IMG/VR virus record: IMGVR_UViG_3300042367_000196
Coordinates: 1 to 64,000 of that record
Origin: a virus
Direction: 5' to 3' (one strand)
DNA length: 64,000 bases
Shown here: positions 29,006-37,786 of the stretch, in pieces
Layout of the letters: each line of letters begins with the position of its first letter
How positions within the stretch are numbered: the first letter of the stretch is position 1
The notes under the pieces: model-generated
The model's input: the letters and a program-made list of their open reading frames with translations, nothing else
Database searches by the model: none
What the model was told of the DNA's origin: nothing
Translations under genes and position numbers: made by a program

Positions 29006-30172
29006 ATGGCAAAAAACATTCCAATTACGGCTAGAGTAAGCAGAGGCTTATTTGGGCAGAAAGCAACAGAGCCTGTATTAAATGTGGGCCAAGCCGGTGT
29101 ATATGGCAATAACGTAACTAAAGGAGATCCATCACCTGCAAAGATGATGACAAAATCGCCTTTAAAGCAAGTTAAGTCTGAGAGCGCTGGTGATAAAATT
29201 CCAAAAGGACAAGCATCCCCTGCAAGAATGATGAATTCACCTTTAAAGCAAGTTAAGTCTGAAGGTGCTGGTGATTTAATTTTAAAAGGACAAGCTAACG
29301 CTTCTATTGGCTCAAAAGGTCCAGACAGAGTGCTAAAAGGCGAGTCAAAAACAACATATACGCCTCCAGTACACACAAAAGCAGGTGATTTAGCTTATTC
29401 TAAAATGACTAAAGCTCAACAAAAAGCAGCTGACAAAAAGTATATAAAAGAAAATACAAAGACCACTACAACTCCAGATCAAATTGTACCAGGAGAAGAT
29501 ACGACTAAAAAAGTTCCTCTTAGAACCTATAATGAAGGGTCCGCTAAAACATCTTTTTGGAGACGTCAAGACGATAGAGCGGTAACGCATACATCAAGAA
29601 AAAAGAAAAAAGCTGATATACAATTAGCTAAATTAGAAGCTAAAGAGCAAGGTTTAGAAGGTAAAGCTAAAAGAGATTATATTAGTAATGCTAAAACTAA
29701 AGCTAAAAAAGAAATGTGGGAATCTAGACAAGCTGGATATAAAGGGAGCAGAGAAGCCGCTGTTCTACAATCTGAGCAATCAACTAGAGTGCATGACAAA
29801 TTTCTGGGAGCACATGTTAATAGAGACAAAGAAGAAGTTCTTGATATATCTAGAACAAAGGCGTCTAAAGAGGCTGATTATGAAATCCAAACAGAAATGG
29901 AGGCGGGTACATATAAAACGCCTAGAGCAAGAGCCGCTACTACTGGTGGAAACATAAATCCAGCAACCGGCAAACCTGCAGGCGGATTAGCTGACACTAA
30001 GAGCACTGATGTTAAAGCTGCGGAAGCTCCTAAAAAAGAAGAACCTAAAAAAGATGAAGTATCTACAGTAACTGAAAAAGAATTATCTTTAGACACTGAT
30101 CCAGTTGGAATGAAAACAGCAAAAGGATTCTTCGCTAAGAAATCACCTTTAAAAATGAAATACTTTAAATAA
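29006..30172 (+). CDS. Lysine-rich protein with tandem SPAK/SPLK repeats
   Basis: It has 388 residues, strongly basic. Residues about 40-95 hold a tandem duplication: SPAKMMTKSPLKQVKSESAG and then SPARMMNSPLKQVKSEGAG. The protein also ends with KKSPLKMKYFK. The centre is a long charged helical region rich in KAKK and KEAD. With five S-P-x-K/R sites it is the richest member of the group. It resembles a DNA-binding or condensing virion protein, which is inference. Its stop codon overlaps the next ATG. Confidence 0.65.
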   Translation: MAKNIPITARVSRGLFGQKATEPVLNVGQAGVYGNNVTKGDPSPAKMMTKSPLKQVKSESAGDKIPKGQASPARMMNSPLKQVKSEGAGDLILKGQANASIGSKGPDRVLKGESKTTYTPPVHTKAGDLAYSKMTKAQQKAADKKYIKENTKTTTTPDQIVPGEDTTKKVPLRTYNEGSAKTSFWRRQDDRAVTHTSRKKKKADIQLAKLEAKEQGLEGKAKRDYISNAKTKAKKEMWESRQAGYKGSREAAVLQSEQSTRVHDKFLGAHVNRDKEEVLDISRTKASKEADYEIQTEMEAGTYKTPRARAATTGGNINPATGKPAGGLADTKSTDVKAAEAPKKEEPKKDEVSTVTEKELSLDTDPVGMKTAKGFFAKKSPLKMKYFK

Positions 30173-30459
30173 TGGCATACGATCAACCAAACTCTCCTTT
30201 CAAGAAACTAAAACATACCACTAAGGGTAAAGGCCGTCATTTCTTATCAGCAAAGGAGGGTGCTGGTATGACGCAAGCTGGTAGAAACGCATATAACAAA
30301 GAGACTGGTGGTAATTTAAAAGCTCCTCAGCCTCAAGGTGGACCAAGAAGAGATTCATATTGCGCTAGATCAAAAGGTCAAATGGAGATGCATAATATAA
30401 ATTGTTCTAAAACACCAGATAAAAGAATCTGTGCCGCAAGACGCAGATGGAAATGCTAA
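30172..30459 (+). CDS. DUF6321-like small basic protein
   Basis: It has 95 residues. A basic start with NSPFKKLKHTTKGKG is followed by GGAGMTQAGRNAYN-type sequence, then GGPRRDSYCARSKGQMEMHN and a Cys/Arg-rich end KRICAARRRWKC. The G-P-R-R-x-S-x-C-A-R...R-R-W-K-C pattern is the one I know as DUF6321, found in phage structural regions. Three cysteines suggest metal binding. The function is unknown. Confidence 0.68.
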   Translation: MAYDQPNSPFKKLKHTTKGKGRHFLSAKEGAGMTQAGRNAYNKETGGNLKAPQPQGGPRRDSYCARSKGQMEMHNINCSKTPDKRICAARRRWKC

Positions 30460-30463
30460 TGTT

Positions 30464-30628
30464 ATGGATAAAGGATTAGGCGATACAATAGCAAGAGTTA
30501 CAAAAGCAACAGGAATAAAAAAAGCAGTGGAAACCGTAGTTAAAGTTATTAATATAGATTGCGGTTGCCCAGGAAGACAGGATATGCTTAATAAAGCATT
30601 CCCATATAAACAAAAACCAAATAAATAA
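30464..30628 (+). CDS. Small Cys-containing protein, unknown
   Basis: It has 54 residues from the ATG at 30464. A GTG frame inside the upstream gene would add 11 residues. MDKGLGDTIARVTKATGIKK and AVETVVKVINIDCGCPGRQD are followed by KAFPYKQ. The A-T-G-I-K-K-x-V...D-C-G-C-x-x-R...L-N-K-x-F-P pattern recurs in phages, as I recall it. It may be a zinc-binding structural part. Confidence 0.65.
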   Translation: MDKGLGDTIARVTKATGIKKAVETVVKVINIDCGCPGRQDMLNKAFPYKQKPNK

Positions 30629-30643
30629 TTAAATCAAATCAAA

Positions 30644-30907
30644 ATGAAAAAAGTAGAAGAAACAGGAGTTGAAAAAGTAACAGCAGAAGAGTTAACAGCA
30701 TTAAACGAGAAGATCAATGCAATGAACAAATTGCAAATACAAATCGGTGGTTTAGAAGCACATAAGCACGATATGCTTACCGCTTTATCAACTTTAAATA
30801 TTGAGATGCAAGGAATTCAAAAAGACCTTGAAGCTAAATACGGATCTGTTAATATTGACTTAGCTACAGGCGAAATTACTTATGTCTCAGATAATCAGGA
30901 AAATTAG
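30644..30907 (+). CDS. Small coiled-coil protein
   Basis: It has 87 residues, mostly a heptad-like helix (ELTALNEKINAMNKLQIQIG, then LSTLNIEMQGIQKDLEAKYG) with a short beta-type end DLATGEITYVSD. It probably dimerises. It lies a few genes before terminase. The next gene starts inside its end, 26 nt of overlap. Confidence 0.62.
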   Translation: MKKVEETGVEKVTAEELTALNEKINAMNKLQIQIGGLEAHKHDMLTALSTLNIEMQGIQKDLEAKYGSVNIDLATGEITYVSDNQEN

Positions 30908-31103
30908 TATAGGCAAAGACTATAAAAATGACGCCATGCACTACGCCTTAAATCAGGAAGTGTATGGCGGTCATACTATAGTTAATATAATAGAAGAGGA
31001 AGATAAGTACTCTATCTATATTGCTAAAGGGGATATTATCATGCCTTGGAAAGATTTTAACAAGAACATGTCAATATCGGTAGAATACGATCTATCTTAC
31101 TAA
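30882..31103 (+). CDS. Small protein, unknown
   Basis: It has 73 residues: RKISIGKDYKNDAMHYALNQ, then HTIVNIIEEEDKYSIYIAKG and DIIMPWKDFN. It is mixed beta/alpha and well ordered. The K-I-x-I-G-K-D-Y-K-x-D-A-M-H-Y start looks like a defined family of phage hypothetical proteins. The function is unknown. Confidence 0.62.
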   Translation: MSQIIRKISIGKDYKNDAMHYALNQEVYGGHTIVNIIEEEDKYSIYIAKGDIIMPWKDFNKNMSISVEYDLSY

Positions 31104-31105
31104 AT

Positions 31106-31696
31106 ATGAGAAGTGTTTTTAGCTACTTGGTTTCTCCTAATGGCAAAAGAACAACAGGAGAGATAGATATTAACGGTAATAAATTACTTCTAAATAGTGA
31201 ACTTCAAAATCACGAATATACGAATCGTATAGGCACTGTATTAAATATACCATTGGTAGGAGATACCGTTATAAAACCAGGTGATGACGTTATTGTACAT
31301 CACAATGTTTTTAGAAGGTTCCGAGACATTAAAGGTAGAGAAAAAGACAGTAAGAATTTTATCGAAGAGGATTTGTATATTGTACAGCCTGATCAAGTTT
31401 ACGCTTATAAGAGAAATGGGAAATGGAAAGCATTAGATGGTTTCTGTTTTATAAAGCCATTAAAATCAAAAAATATGTTTTCGCTTGATAAAGAAAGACC
31501 TTTAATTGGCATAGTCAAACACGGTAATGATTCTATTGAAAGCGGAACTCTAGTAGGATTCAAACCTGGAATGGAATATGAATTCATTATAGAAGGGCAG
31601 AGGTTATACCGAGTACCCACCAATTTAATTACAATTGAATATGAATATCAAGGAGACGAAGAGGAGTATAATCCAAGCTGGGCAGAAGGCAGTTGA
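31106..31696 (+). CDS. Beta-rich protein with GroES-like features, unknown role
   Basis: It has 196 residues. A central stretch reads NRIGTVLNIPLVGDTVIKPG, DDVIVHHNVFRRFRD, and later FCFIKPL and PLIGIVKHG. The I-G-x-V-L-x-I-P...K-P-G-D-x-V-I-V-H-H pattern resembles the barrel of Cpn10/GroES, but the protein is twice that length and carries no clear mobile loop. It lies just before terminase and overlaps its small subunit by 56 nt. It could be a second co-chaperonin-like protein or a virion part. Confidence 0.6.
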   Translation: MRSVFSYLVSPNGKRTTGEIDINGNKLLLNSELQNHEYTNRIGTVLNIPLVGDTVIKPGDDVIVHHNVFRRFRDIKGREKDSKNFIEEDLYIVQPDQVYAYKRNGKWKALDGFCFIKPLKSKNMFSLDKERPLIGIVKHGNDSIESGTLVGFKPGMEYEFIIEGQRLYRVPTNLITIEYEYQGDEEEYNPSWAEGS

Positions 31697-31916
31697 AGAA
31701 TTAATAAAAGTAGCACAAGAAAAGATTGTAGACTCAGGCGATGATATAAGCGCTGACAGACTTAAAAATGCTGCTGCTACAAAAAAGCTTGCCATATTTG
31801 ATGCCTTTGAAATACTAAGCAGAATTGAAGAAGAAGAGCGTATATTAGAAGATAGACCTAAGGAAGACAAAGAAGAGAAAAAAGTAACTGGCTTTGCTGA
31901 AAAAAGATCTAAGTAA
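31641..31916 (+). CDS. Probable terminase small subunit
   Basis: It has 91 residues from the ATG at 31641 (a TTG lies two codons earlier). It is helical and charged: IIQAGQKAVEELIKVAQEKI, then ISADRLKNAAATKKLAIFDA, FEILSRIEEEERI and an acidic/basic tail. The size, helical content and position directly before the large subunit (stop and start overlap) support the call; the S-A-D-x-L-K-N-A-A-A-T-K-K-L-A segment is typical of marine phages' small terminase. It would select and hand over DNA for packaging. Confidence 0.68.
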   Translation: MNIKETKRSIIQAGQKAVEELIKVAQEKIVDSGDDISADRLKNAAATKKLAIFDAFEILSRIEEEERILEDRPKEDKEEKKVTGFAEKRSK

Positions 31917-34129
31917 TGTACGAGCAATCATTATACAAAATTATAACACCCATACGAGAAAACACTATAATAAGACTTAATAAATCTAAAAAGTGGGATT
32001 ATGGGTATAATAAAGAACATGATGTTGTAGTCATAAGTAAGACTGGGGAAATTGGTGAAATATACCAAATACAAGGCTTAAAGATAGCTTTGCCAAAAGC
32101 TCCAACTAAAATAGATACAACAACTAACAAATGGACGCCTGAGGATTATCCTAAGGAGTTAAAAGTTATAAAAGATATATTCGACTGGGATAAACAATCG
32201 GACTCGTTTAAAGACAAATGGGGACTTTATATAGATGAGCAGTTTAATAGAAGAGAAGCTGGCCACTGGTTTAATAACAACGGAATACCTACTTATATAA
32301 CAGGATCTCATTATATGTACCTACAATGGTCCAAGATTGACGTTGGTCAACCTGACTTTAGGGAATCAAATAGATTATTCTTTATATTTTGGGAGGCCTG
32401 TAAAGCAGATACAAGATGCTACGGAATGGCATACCTTAAGAACAGACGTTCTGGTTTTTCATTTATGGCCTCTGGTGAAATTGTAAATTTAGCAACAATA
32501 TCAAGTGACTCGCGTTACGGTATATTGTCAAAATCAGGAGCTGATGCTAAAAAAATGTTTACAGATAAAGTAGTGCCAATATCGGTTAACTATCCTTTTT
32601 TCTTTAAACCAATTCAAGACGGTATGGACCGTCCGAAAACAGAATTAGCTTATCGTGTTCCCGCTTCTAAATTAACAAGAAAGAAATTAGAAGGAAATAA
32701 CAAAGTAGATATACTTGAGGGATTAGATACAACTATTGACTGGAAGAATACTGGAGACAATAGTTATGACGGGGAAAAGCTAAAGCTTTTAGTTCATGAC
32801 GAAAGCGGTAAATGGGAAAGACCAAACAATATTTTAAATAACTGGCGCGTTACTAAGACGTGTGTACGACTAGGTAGTAGAATTGTTGGTAAGTGTATGA
32901 TGGGTTCAACATCAAATGCTTTAGATAAAGGAGGAGATAATTTTAAAACTTTATATAACGATTCTAATGTAGAAAACAGAAATGCTAATGGTCAAACAAG
33001 ATCTGGTTTGTATTCTTTGTTTATACCAATGGAATGGAATTATGAAGGTTTTATTGATGAATTTGGACATCCAGTATTTAATACACCGACAAAGCCAACA
33101 TTTGGACCAGGTGGAGATCAAATAGAAATAGGGGTTATAGAGCATTGGAATAATGAAGCTGATGGATTAAAAGGAAATCAAGATGCATTAAATGAATACT
33201 TTAGACAGTTCCCTAGAACAGAAGATCACGCATTTAGAGATGAGGCACAAAACAGTATATTTAATTTAGCAAAAATATACGAACAAATAGATTATAACGA
33301 AGATCTTAAAAATAGTGCTGTTATAACAAGAGGAAGTTTTCAATGGGAAAACGGCGTAAAAGACACAAGAGTATTATTTTCGCCAAACCCACAAGGAAGA
33401 TTTTTAATAACCTGGACGCCCCCTGCTCAATTACAAAATAGGCAAGTAATCAAGAATGGTTTGAAATGTCCTGGTAATGAGCACATTGGAGCATTTGGTT
33501 GTGACAGTTACGATATTTCAGGAACAACAGATAATAGAGGATCTAAAGGAGCATTGCACGGATTAACTAAATTTAGTCTTGAAGATGCGCCACCGAGCAC
33601 ATTCTTTTTAGAATATGTATCTAGGCCTCCAACAGCAGAAATATTTTTTGAAGATGTATTAATGGCTTGTGTATTTTATGGCATGCCAATATTAGCAGAA
33701 AATAATAAGCCAAGACTTTTATATTATTTTAAAAGAAGAGGTTATAGAGGCTACTCTATGAATAGACCTGATAAAGTTTGGAATAAACTTTCCGTAACTG
33801 AGAAAGAAATTGGAGGAGTGCCAAACTCTAGTGAAGATATGAAACAAGCGCATGCGGCAGCTATTGAGATGTACATCGATAGATATGTTGGCCTTAAAGA
33901 AGATGGTGATTACGGAACAATGTATTTTACCGATACTTTAAACGACTGGGCAAAGTTTGATATAAATAATAGAACAAAATATGATGCTGCTATTAGTTCT
34001 GGCTTAGCTATTATGGCTTGTAATAAAGAGTTATATAGACCTAATGCAATAGTACAAAAAGCACCAATAAACTTAAATATTGCAAAATATTCGCAGAGCG
34101 GATTAATATCAGAAATAATAAAAAGATAA
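31916..34129 (+). CDS. Terminase large subunit
   Basis: DNA-packaging motor. It has 737 residues. The ATPase part has a deviant Walker A, KNRRSGFSFM (about 175-184), the Walker B LLVHDE (291-296) and the coupling motif GSTSN (330-334). The nuclease part has GAFGCDSYDISG with acidic residues at 530 and 533. The R-R-S-G-F-S form of Walker A and the long N-terminal extension match terminases of crAss-like and other Bacteroidetes podoviruses. The gene sits between the small subunit and portal, the usual order. Confidence 0.88.
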   Translation: MYEQSLYKIITPIRENTIIRLNKSKKWDYGYNKEHDVVVISKTGEIGEIYQIQGLKIALPKAPTKIDTTTNKWTPEDYPKELKVIKDIFDWDKQSDSFKDKWGLYIDEQFNRREAGHWFNNNGIPTYITGSHYMYLQWSKIDVGQPDFRESNRLFFIFWEACKADTRCYGMAYLKNRRSGFSFMASGEIVNLATISSDSRYGILSKSGADAKKMFTDKVVPISVNYPFFFKPIQDGMDRPKTELAYRVPASKLTRKKLEGNNKVDILEGLDTTIDWKNTGDNSYDGEKLKLLVHDESGKWERPNNILNNWRVTKTCVRLGSRIVGKCMMGSTSNALDKGGDNFKTLYNDSNVENRNANGQTRSGLYSLFIPMEWNYEGFIDEFGHPVFNTPTKPTFGPGGDQIEIGVIEHWNNEADGLKGNQDALNEYFRQFPRTEDHAFRDEAQNSIFNLAKIYEQIDYNEDLKNSAVITRGSFQWENGVKDTRVLFSPNPQGRFLITWTPPAQLQNRQVIKNGLKCPGNEHIGAFGCDSYDISGTTDNRGSKGALHGLTKFSLEDAPPSTFFLEYVSRPPTAEIFFEDVLMACVFYGMPILAENNKPRLLYYFKRRGYRGYSMNRPDKVWNKLSVTEKEIGGVPNSSEDMKQAHAAAIEMYIDRYVGLKEDGDYGTMYFTDTLNDWAKFDINNRTKYDAAISSGLAIMACNKELYRPNAIVQKAPINLNIAKYSQSGLISEIIKR

Positions 34130-34130
34130 T

Positions 34131-36560
34131 ATGGCTAAAGGAGTAGTAAATAGTTTTTTCCCGAGTCAGGTAGTAAGTGACCAAGAAAAAATGTCACCAG
34201 ATTACGGACTTCAAGTTGGTAGGGCAATCACTAACGAGTGGTTTTCTGCTAACTCAGGAACTACTAGATATAGAAGTAACCAAAATACATTCCATGCTTT
34301 AAGATTATATGCACGAGGTGAACAGCCTACGCAGAAATATAAAGATGAGTTATCAATAAACGGGGATTTGTCTTACTTAAATTTAGACTGGAAACCTGTG
34401 CCTATTTTATCTAAATTTATAGATATAGTAGTTAATGGTATTGCTGATAGAGCATTTGATTTAAAAGCGTATTCACAAGATCCATACGGAGTAAGCAAAA
34501 GAACAAAATATTTAGAATCAGTTATTAGAGATTTACAAACGGCAGAGTTAAATAATTTTGCTAAAGAAAACTTCGGTATTAACTTATTTGAAAACCCACC
34601 AGAAAGATTACCTGACTCTCAAGAAGAACTTGATTTGCACATGCAACTATCCTATAAACAGGGCATTGAAATTGCAGAAGAAATTGCGATTAACACTATA
34701 TTTGATGGTAATAAATATGATCTTACAAAAAGAAGAGTATATTACGACATTGCGACTTTAGGTATTGGAGCAGTTAAAAATAGCTTTACAGAATCAGAAG
34801 GTGTTAAAGTAGAGTATGTAGATCCTGCCTATATGGTTTATTCTTACACAGAAGATCCATATTTCCAAGATATATATTATGTAGGAGAAGTTAAATTCGT
34901 TCCTTTAAACGAGATTAAAAAACAATTCCCACATTTAGATCAAGCTACAATGGAACAAATCCAACAGCAAGGATCACAGAATTATGGTGTATGGGATAAT
35001 AACGTAAGTAACTATAACAATAATAGAGACTCAAACGTGGTTCAAGTATTGTACTTTAATTTTAAAACTTACATGAATGAAGTTTACAAAGTTAAAGAAA
35101 CAGCTACTGGTGCATCTAAAATTATATTAAGAGATGATCAATTTGACCCGCCTGTTGAAGCTTATGAAGCACAGTTCGGTAAAATGTCAAGATCACTTGA
35201 AGTATTATATGAAGGTGTATTGGTTTTAGGTACTGATATATTATTAAAATGGGAGCTAGCTAAAAATATGATGCGTCCTAAGAGCGATGAAACTAAAGTT
35301 AAAATGAACTATAGTATTACAGCTCCTAGAATGTACCAAGGTAGAATTGAGTCGCTAGTTAGTAAATGTACTGGCTTTGCAGATATGATTCAAATTACCC
35401 ATTTAAAAATGCAACAAGTATTACAAAGAATGATCCCTGATGGGGTTTATTTGGATGCTGACGGTATTAATGAAGTTGATTTAGGTAATGGTACAAATTA
35501 TAATCCACAAGAAGCATTAAATATGTTCTTTCAAACTGGATCGATAATTGGTAGATCATTTACACAGGATGGAGATATGAATCCTGGCAAAGTGCCTATT
35601 CAAGAAGTTCCTACAGGAAATGGTGGTGCAAAACTACAAACACTAATACAGACTTATAACTATTATCTGCAAATGATAAGAGACGTTACAGGTCTTAATG
35701 AAGCTAGAGACGGAAGTACGCCAGATTCTAGAGCATTAGTTGGTGTTCAAAAATTAGCAGCAGCAAATTCAAACACAGCAACAAGACATATATTAGATGC
35801 AGGTTTATTCTTAACAAGAGAAACAGCAGAGTGTTTATCACTTAGAATTTCTGATATATTAGAATTCCACCCAGCTAAAGAAGCCTTTATACAAAAGATT
35901 GGCGGATTTAATGTTGGGACATTAGAAGAACTTAATGATTTATATCTACATGATTTTGCTATTAATTTGGAATTAACGCCAGACGAAGAGGAAAGAGCTA
36001 TGTTAGAAAATAACATTCAGGTTGCATTGTCAGCAGGACTAATTGATTTATCCGATGCTATCGATATTAGAGAAGTTCGAAATATCAAATTAGCAAATCA
36101 ATTACTTAAGTTAAGACAGAAGAAAAGACAAGAAAGATTACAAGCAGAAAAGCAAGCAAACATACAAGCACAATCTCAAGCTAATATTGAAATGCAACAA
36201 GCAGCTGCTCAGACCGAAGTTCAAAAAGATCAAGCATTATTCCAAACAAAATCGGAACTTGAAAAATTAAAAGGGCAAATTGAGCAACAAAGAATTCAAG
36301 TTGAGGTTGAAGCTAAAAAGCAACTTATGGAATTAGAGTTCCAATATAACATGCAATTAAAAGGCATGGAAGTTGATGCAGCTAAGTCAAAAATAAAAGA
36401 AGATCAAGACAGAAAAGATCAAAGAGCAAAACTGCAAGGTACATTACAAAGTGAATTAATTGACCAGCGACAAAAGAATACTGGTCCTAAAGACTTTGAA
36501 TCGTCAGGAAACGACGTAATGGGCAGCGGATTTGACTTAGGTTCTTTCGAGCCTAGGTAA
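34131..36560 (+). CDS. Portal protein
   Basis: It has 809 residues and would form the ring through which DNA enters the head. The N-terminal two thirds are a typical portal core (FHALRLYARGEQPTQKYKDE, DWKPVPILSKFIDIVVNGIA, later YYLQMIRDVTGLNEARDGS, which is close to the G-L-N-E-x-R-D-G-S of large Bacteroidetes phage portals). The last 150 residues are a long Gln/Glu/Lys coiled coil, ending FESSGNDVMGSGFDLGSF. It is one base behind the terminase stop region. The length is at the upper end for portals. Confidence 0.85.
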   Translation: MAKGVVNSFFPSQVVSDQEKMSPDYGLQVGRAITNEWFSANSGTTRYRSNQNTFHALRLYARGEQPTQKYKDELSINGDLSYLNLDWKPVPILSKFIDIVVNGIADRAFDLKAYSQDPYGVSKRTKYLESVIRDLQTAELNNFAKENFGINLFENPPERLPDSQEELDLHMQLSYKQGIEIAEEIAINTIFDGNKYDLTKRRVYYDIATLGIGAVKNSFTESEGVKVEYVDPAYMVYSYTEDPYFQDIYYVGEVKFVPLNEIKKQFPHLDQATMEQIQQQGSQNYGVWDNNVSNYNNNRDSNVVQVLYFNFKTYMNEVYKVKETATGASKIILRDDQFDPPVEAYEAQFGKMSRSLEVLYEGVLVLGTDILLKWELAKNMMRPKSDETKVKMNYSITAPRMYQGRIESLVSKCTGFADMIQITHLKMQQVLQRMIPDGVYLDADGINEVDLGNGTNYNPQEALNMFFQTGSIIGRSFTQDGDMNPGKVPIQEVPTGNGGAKLQTLIQTYNYYLQMIRDVTGLNEARDGSTPDSRALVGVQKLAAANSNTATRHILDAGLFLTRETAECLSLRISDILEFHPAKEAFIQKIGGFNVGTLEELNDLYLHDFAINLELTPDEEERAMLENNIQVALSAGLIDLSDAIDIREVRNIKLANQLLKLRQKKRQERLQAEKQANIQAQSQANIEMQQAAAQTEVQKDQALFQTKSELEKLKGQIEQQRIQVEVEAKKQLMELEFQYNMQLKGMEVDAAKSKIKEDQDRKDQRAKLQGTLQSELIDQRQKNTGPKDFESSGNDVMGSGFDLGSFEPR

Positions 36561-36592
36561 TAATAATACTAACATTTATATAATATTTTATC

Positions 36593-37774
36593 ATGGAAGA
36601 AAACAACGAATTAGAGCATAAAGAAGAAATCGTTATTAGTAACGGTGCTTCTGTTGCCGAAGACGGTACAATTAAGTTAGATTTTGGACAAATAAATAAA
36701 CCACAAGCTAATGCCATTCAAGAGCAAGAAACAAATGAAGTGGATGTTCCTGAACCAACCGGAAATAGCCAAGCGTTGGATGAAGGAGTACCACAACGGG
36801 AAGAGCCCATTCAAAATGAAGAGTCCGTTATTGAAGAAATAATTGATGAAGAATTACCAAGTAATGCACCAGCTGCAGCTGTAAATTTACAGGATGAAGT
36901 AAGAGAAGCAATTGCTGATAATAAACAGAATGGTATTGAGCTGCCTGAAAACATTCAAAAAGTAATTGACTTTATGAGTGAAACAGGTGGATCATTAGAA
37001 GATTATGTTAAATTAAATACTGACTACAGCAAATTAGATAATTATAATCTTTTAAAGGAATACTATCAAAACACAAAGCCACATTTAGATAGTGACGAAA
37101 TTGATTTCTTAATGGAAGAAAATTTTGCATTTGATGAAGAAGTGGATGACGAGCGCGATATTAGAAAGAAAAGAATCGCTCAAAAAGAAGAATTACAAAA
37201 AGCAAGGAAACATTTAGAAGGTTTAAAATCACAATATTATAGTGAAATTAAAGCTGGAACTAAATTGGCTCCTGAACAACAAAAAGCGGTTGAGTTCTTT
37301 AACCGTTATAACAAAGAGAACGAAGAAGCTACTAGATTAGCTGAAAAACAAAAACAAACATTCTTACAAAAAACAGATCAAGTTTTTTCCAATGATTTCA
37401 AAGGTTTTGATTTCAACGTAGGAGACAAAAAGTATAGGTTTAATATTAAGAATGCAGCCGAAGTGAAAAATTCACAAAGCGATATTCATAATTTTATCAA
37501 GAAGTTCTTGAACGAAAATAATGAAATGTCAGATGCTAGTGGTTATCATAAAGGTTTGTTTACAGCTATGAATCCAGACGCTATTGCACAACATTTTTAT
37601 GAGCAAGGTAAAGCCGATGCAATAAAAGAGAGTACAACCAAAGCCAAGAACATCGATATGGGTACACGAGGTGTACATCAAGATGTTAAAACGATTAATG
37701 GTTGGCAAGTACGCGCTGTTGATGGTGGAGCTTCTGATTCAAAATTGAAAATCAAAACTTTTAGAAAAATTTAA
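36593..37774 (+). CDS. Probable scaffolding protein
   Basis: It has 393 residues. A very acidic, Gln/Glu/Pro-rich first 110 residues is followed by charged helices with coiled-coil character (IAQKEELQKARKHLEGLKSQ, then NKENEEATRLAEKQKQTFLQ) and a globular end. The composition and position between portal and major capsid protein fit an internal scaffold. No protease motif is seen here. The call rests on context and composition. Confidence 0.68.
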   Translation: MEENNELEHKEEIVISNGASVAEDGTIKLDFGQINKPQANAIQEQETNEVDVPEPTGNSQALDEGVPQREEPIQNEESVIEEIIDEELPSNAPAAAVNLQDEVREAIADNKQNGIELPENIQKVIDFMSETGGSLEDYVKLNTDYSKLDNYNLLKEYYQNTKPHLDSDEIDFLMEENFAFDEEVDDERDIRKKRIAQKEELQKARKHLEGLKSQYYSEIKAGTKLAPEQQKAVEFFNRYNKENEEATRLAEKQKQTFLQKTDQVFSNDFKGFDFNVGDKKYRFNIKNAAEVKNSQSDIHNFIKKFLNENNEMSDASGYHKGLFTAMNPDAIAQHFYEQGKADAIKESTTKAKNIDMGTRGVHQDVKTINGWQVRAVDGGASDSKLKIKTFRKI

Positions 37775-37786
37775 AATTAGAAAATT

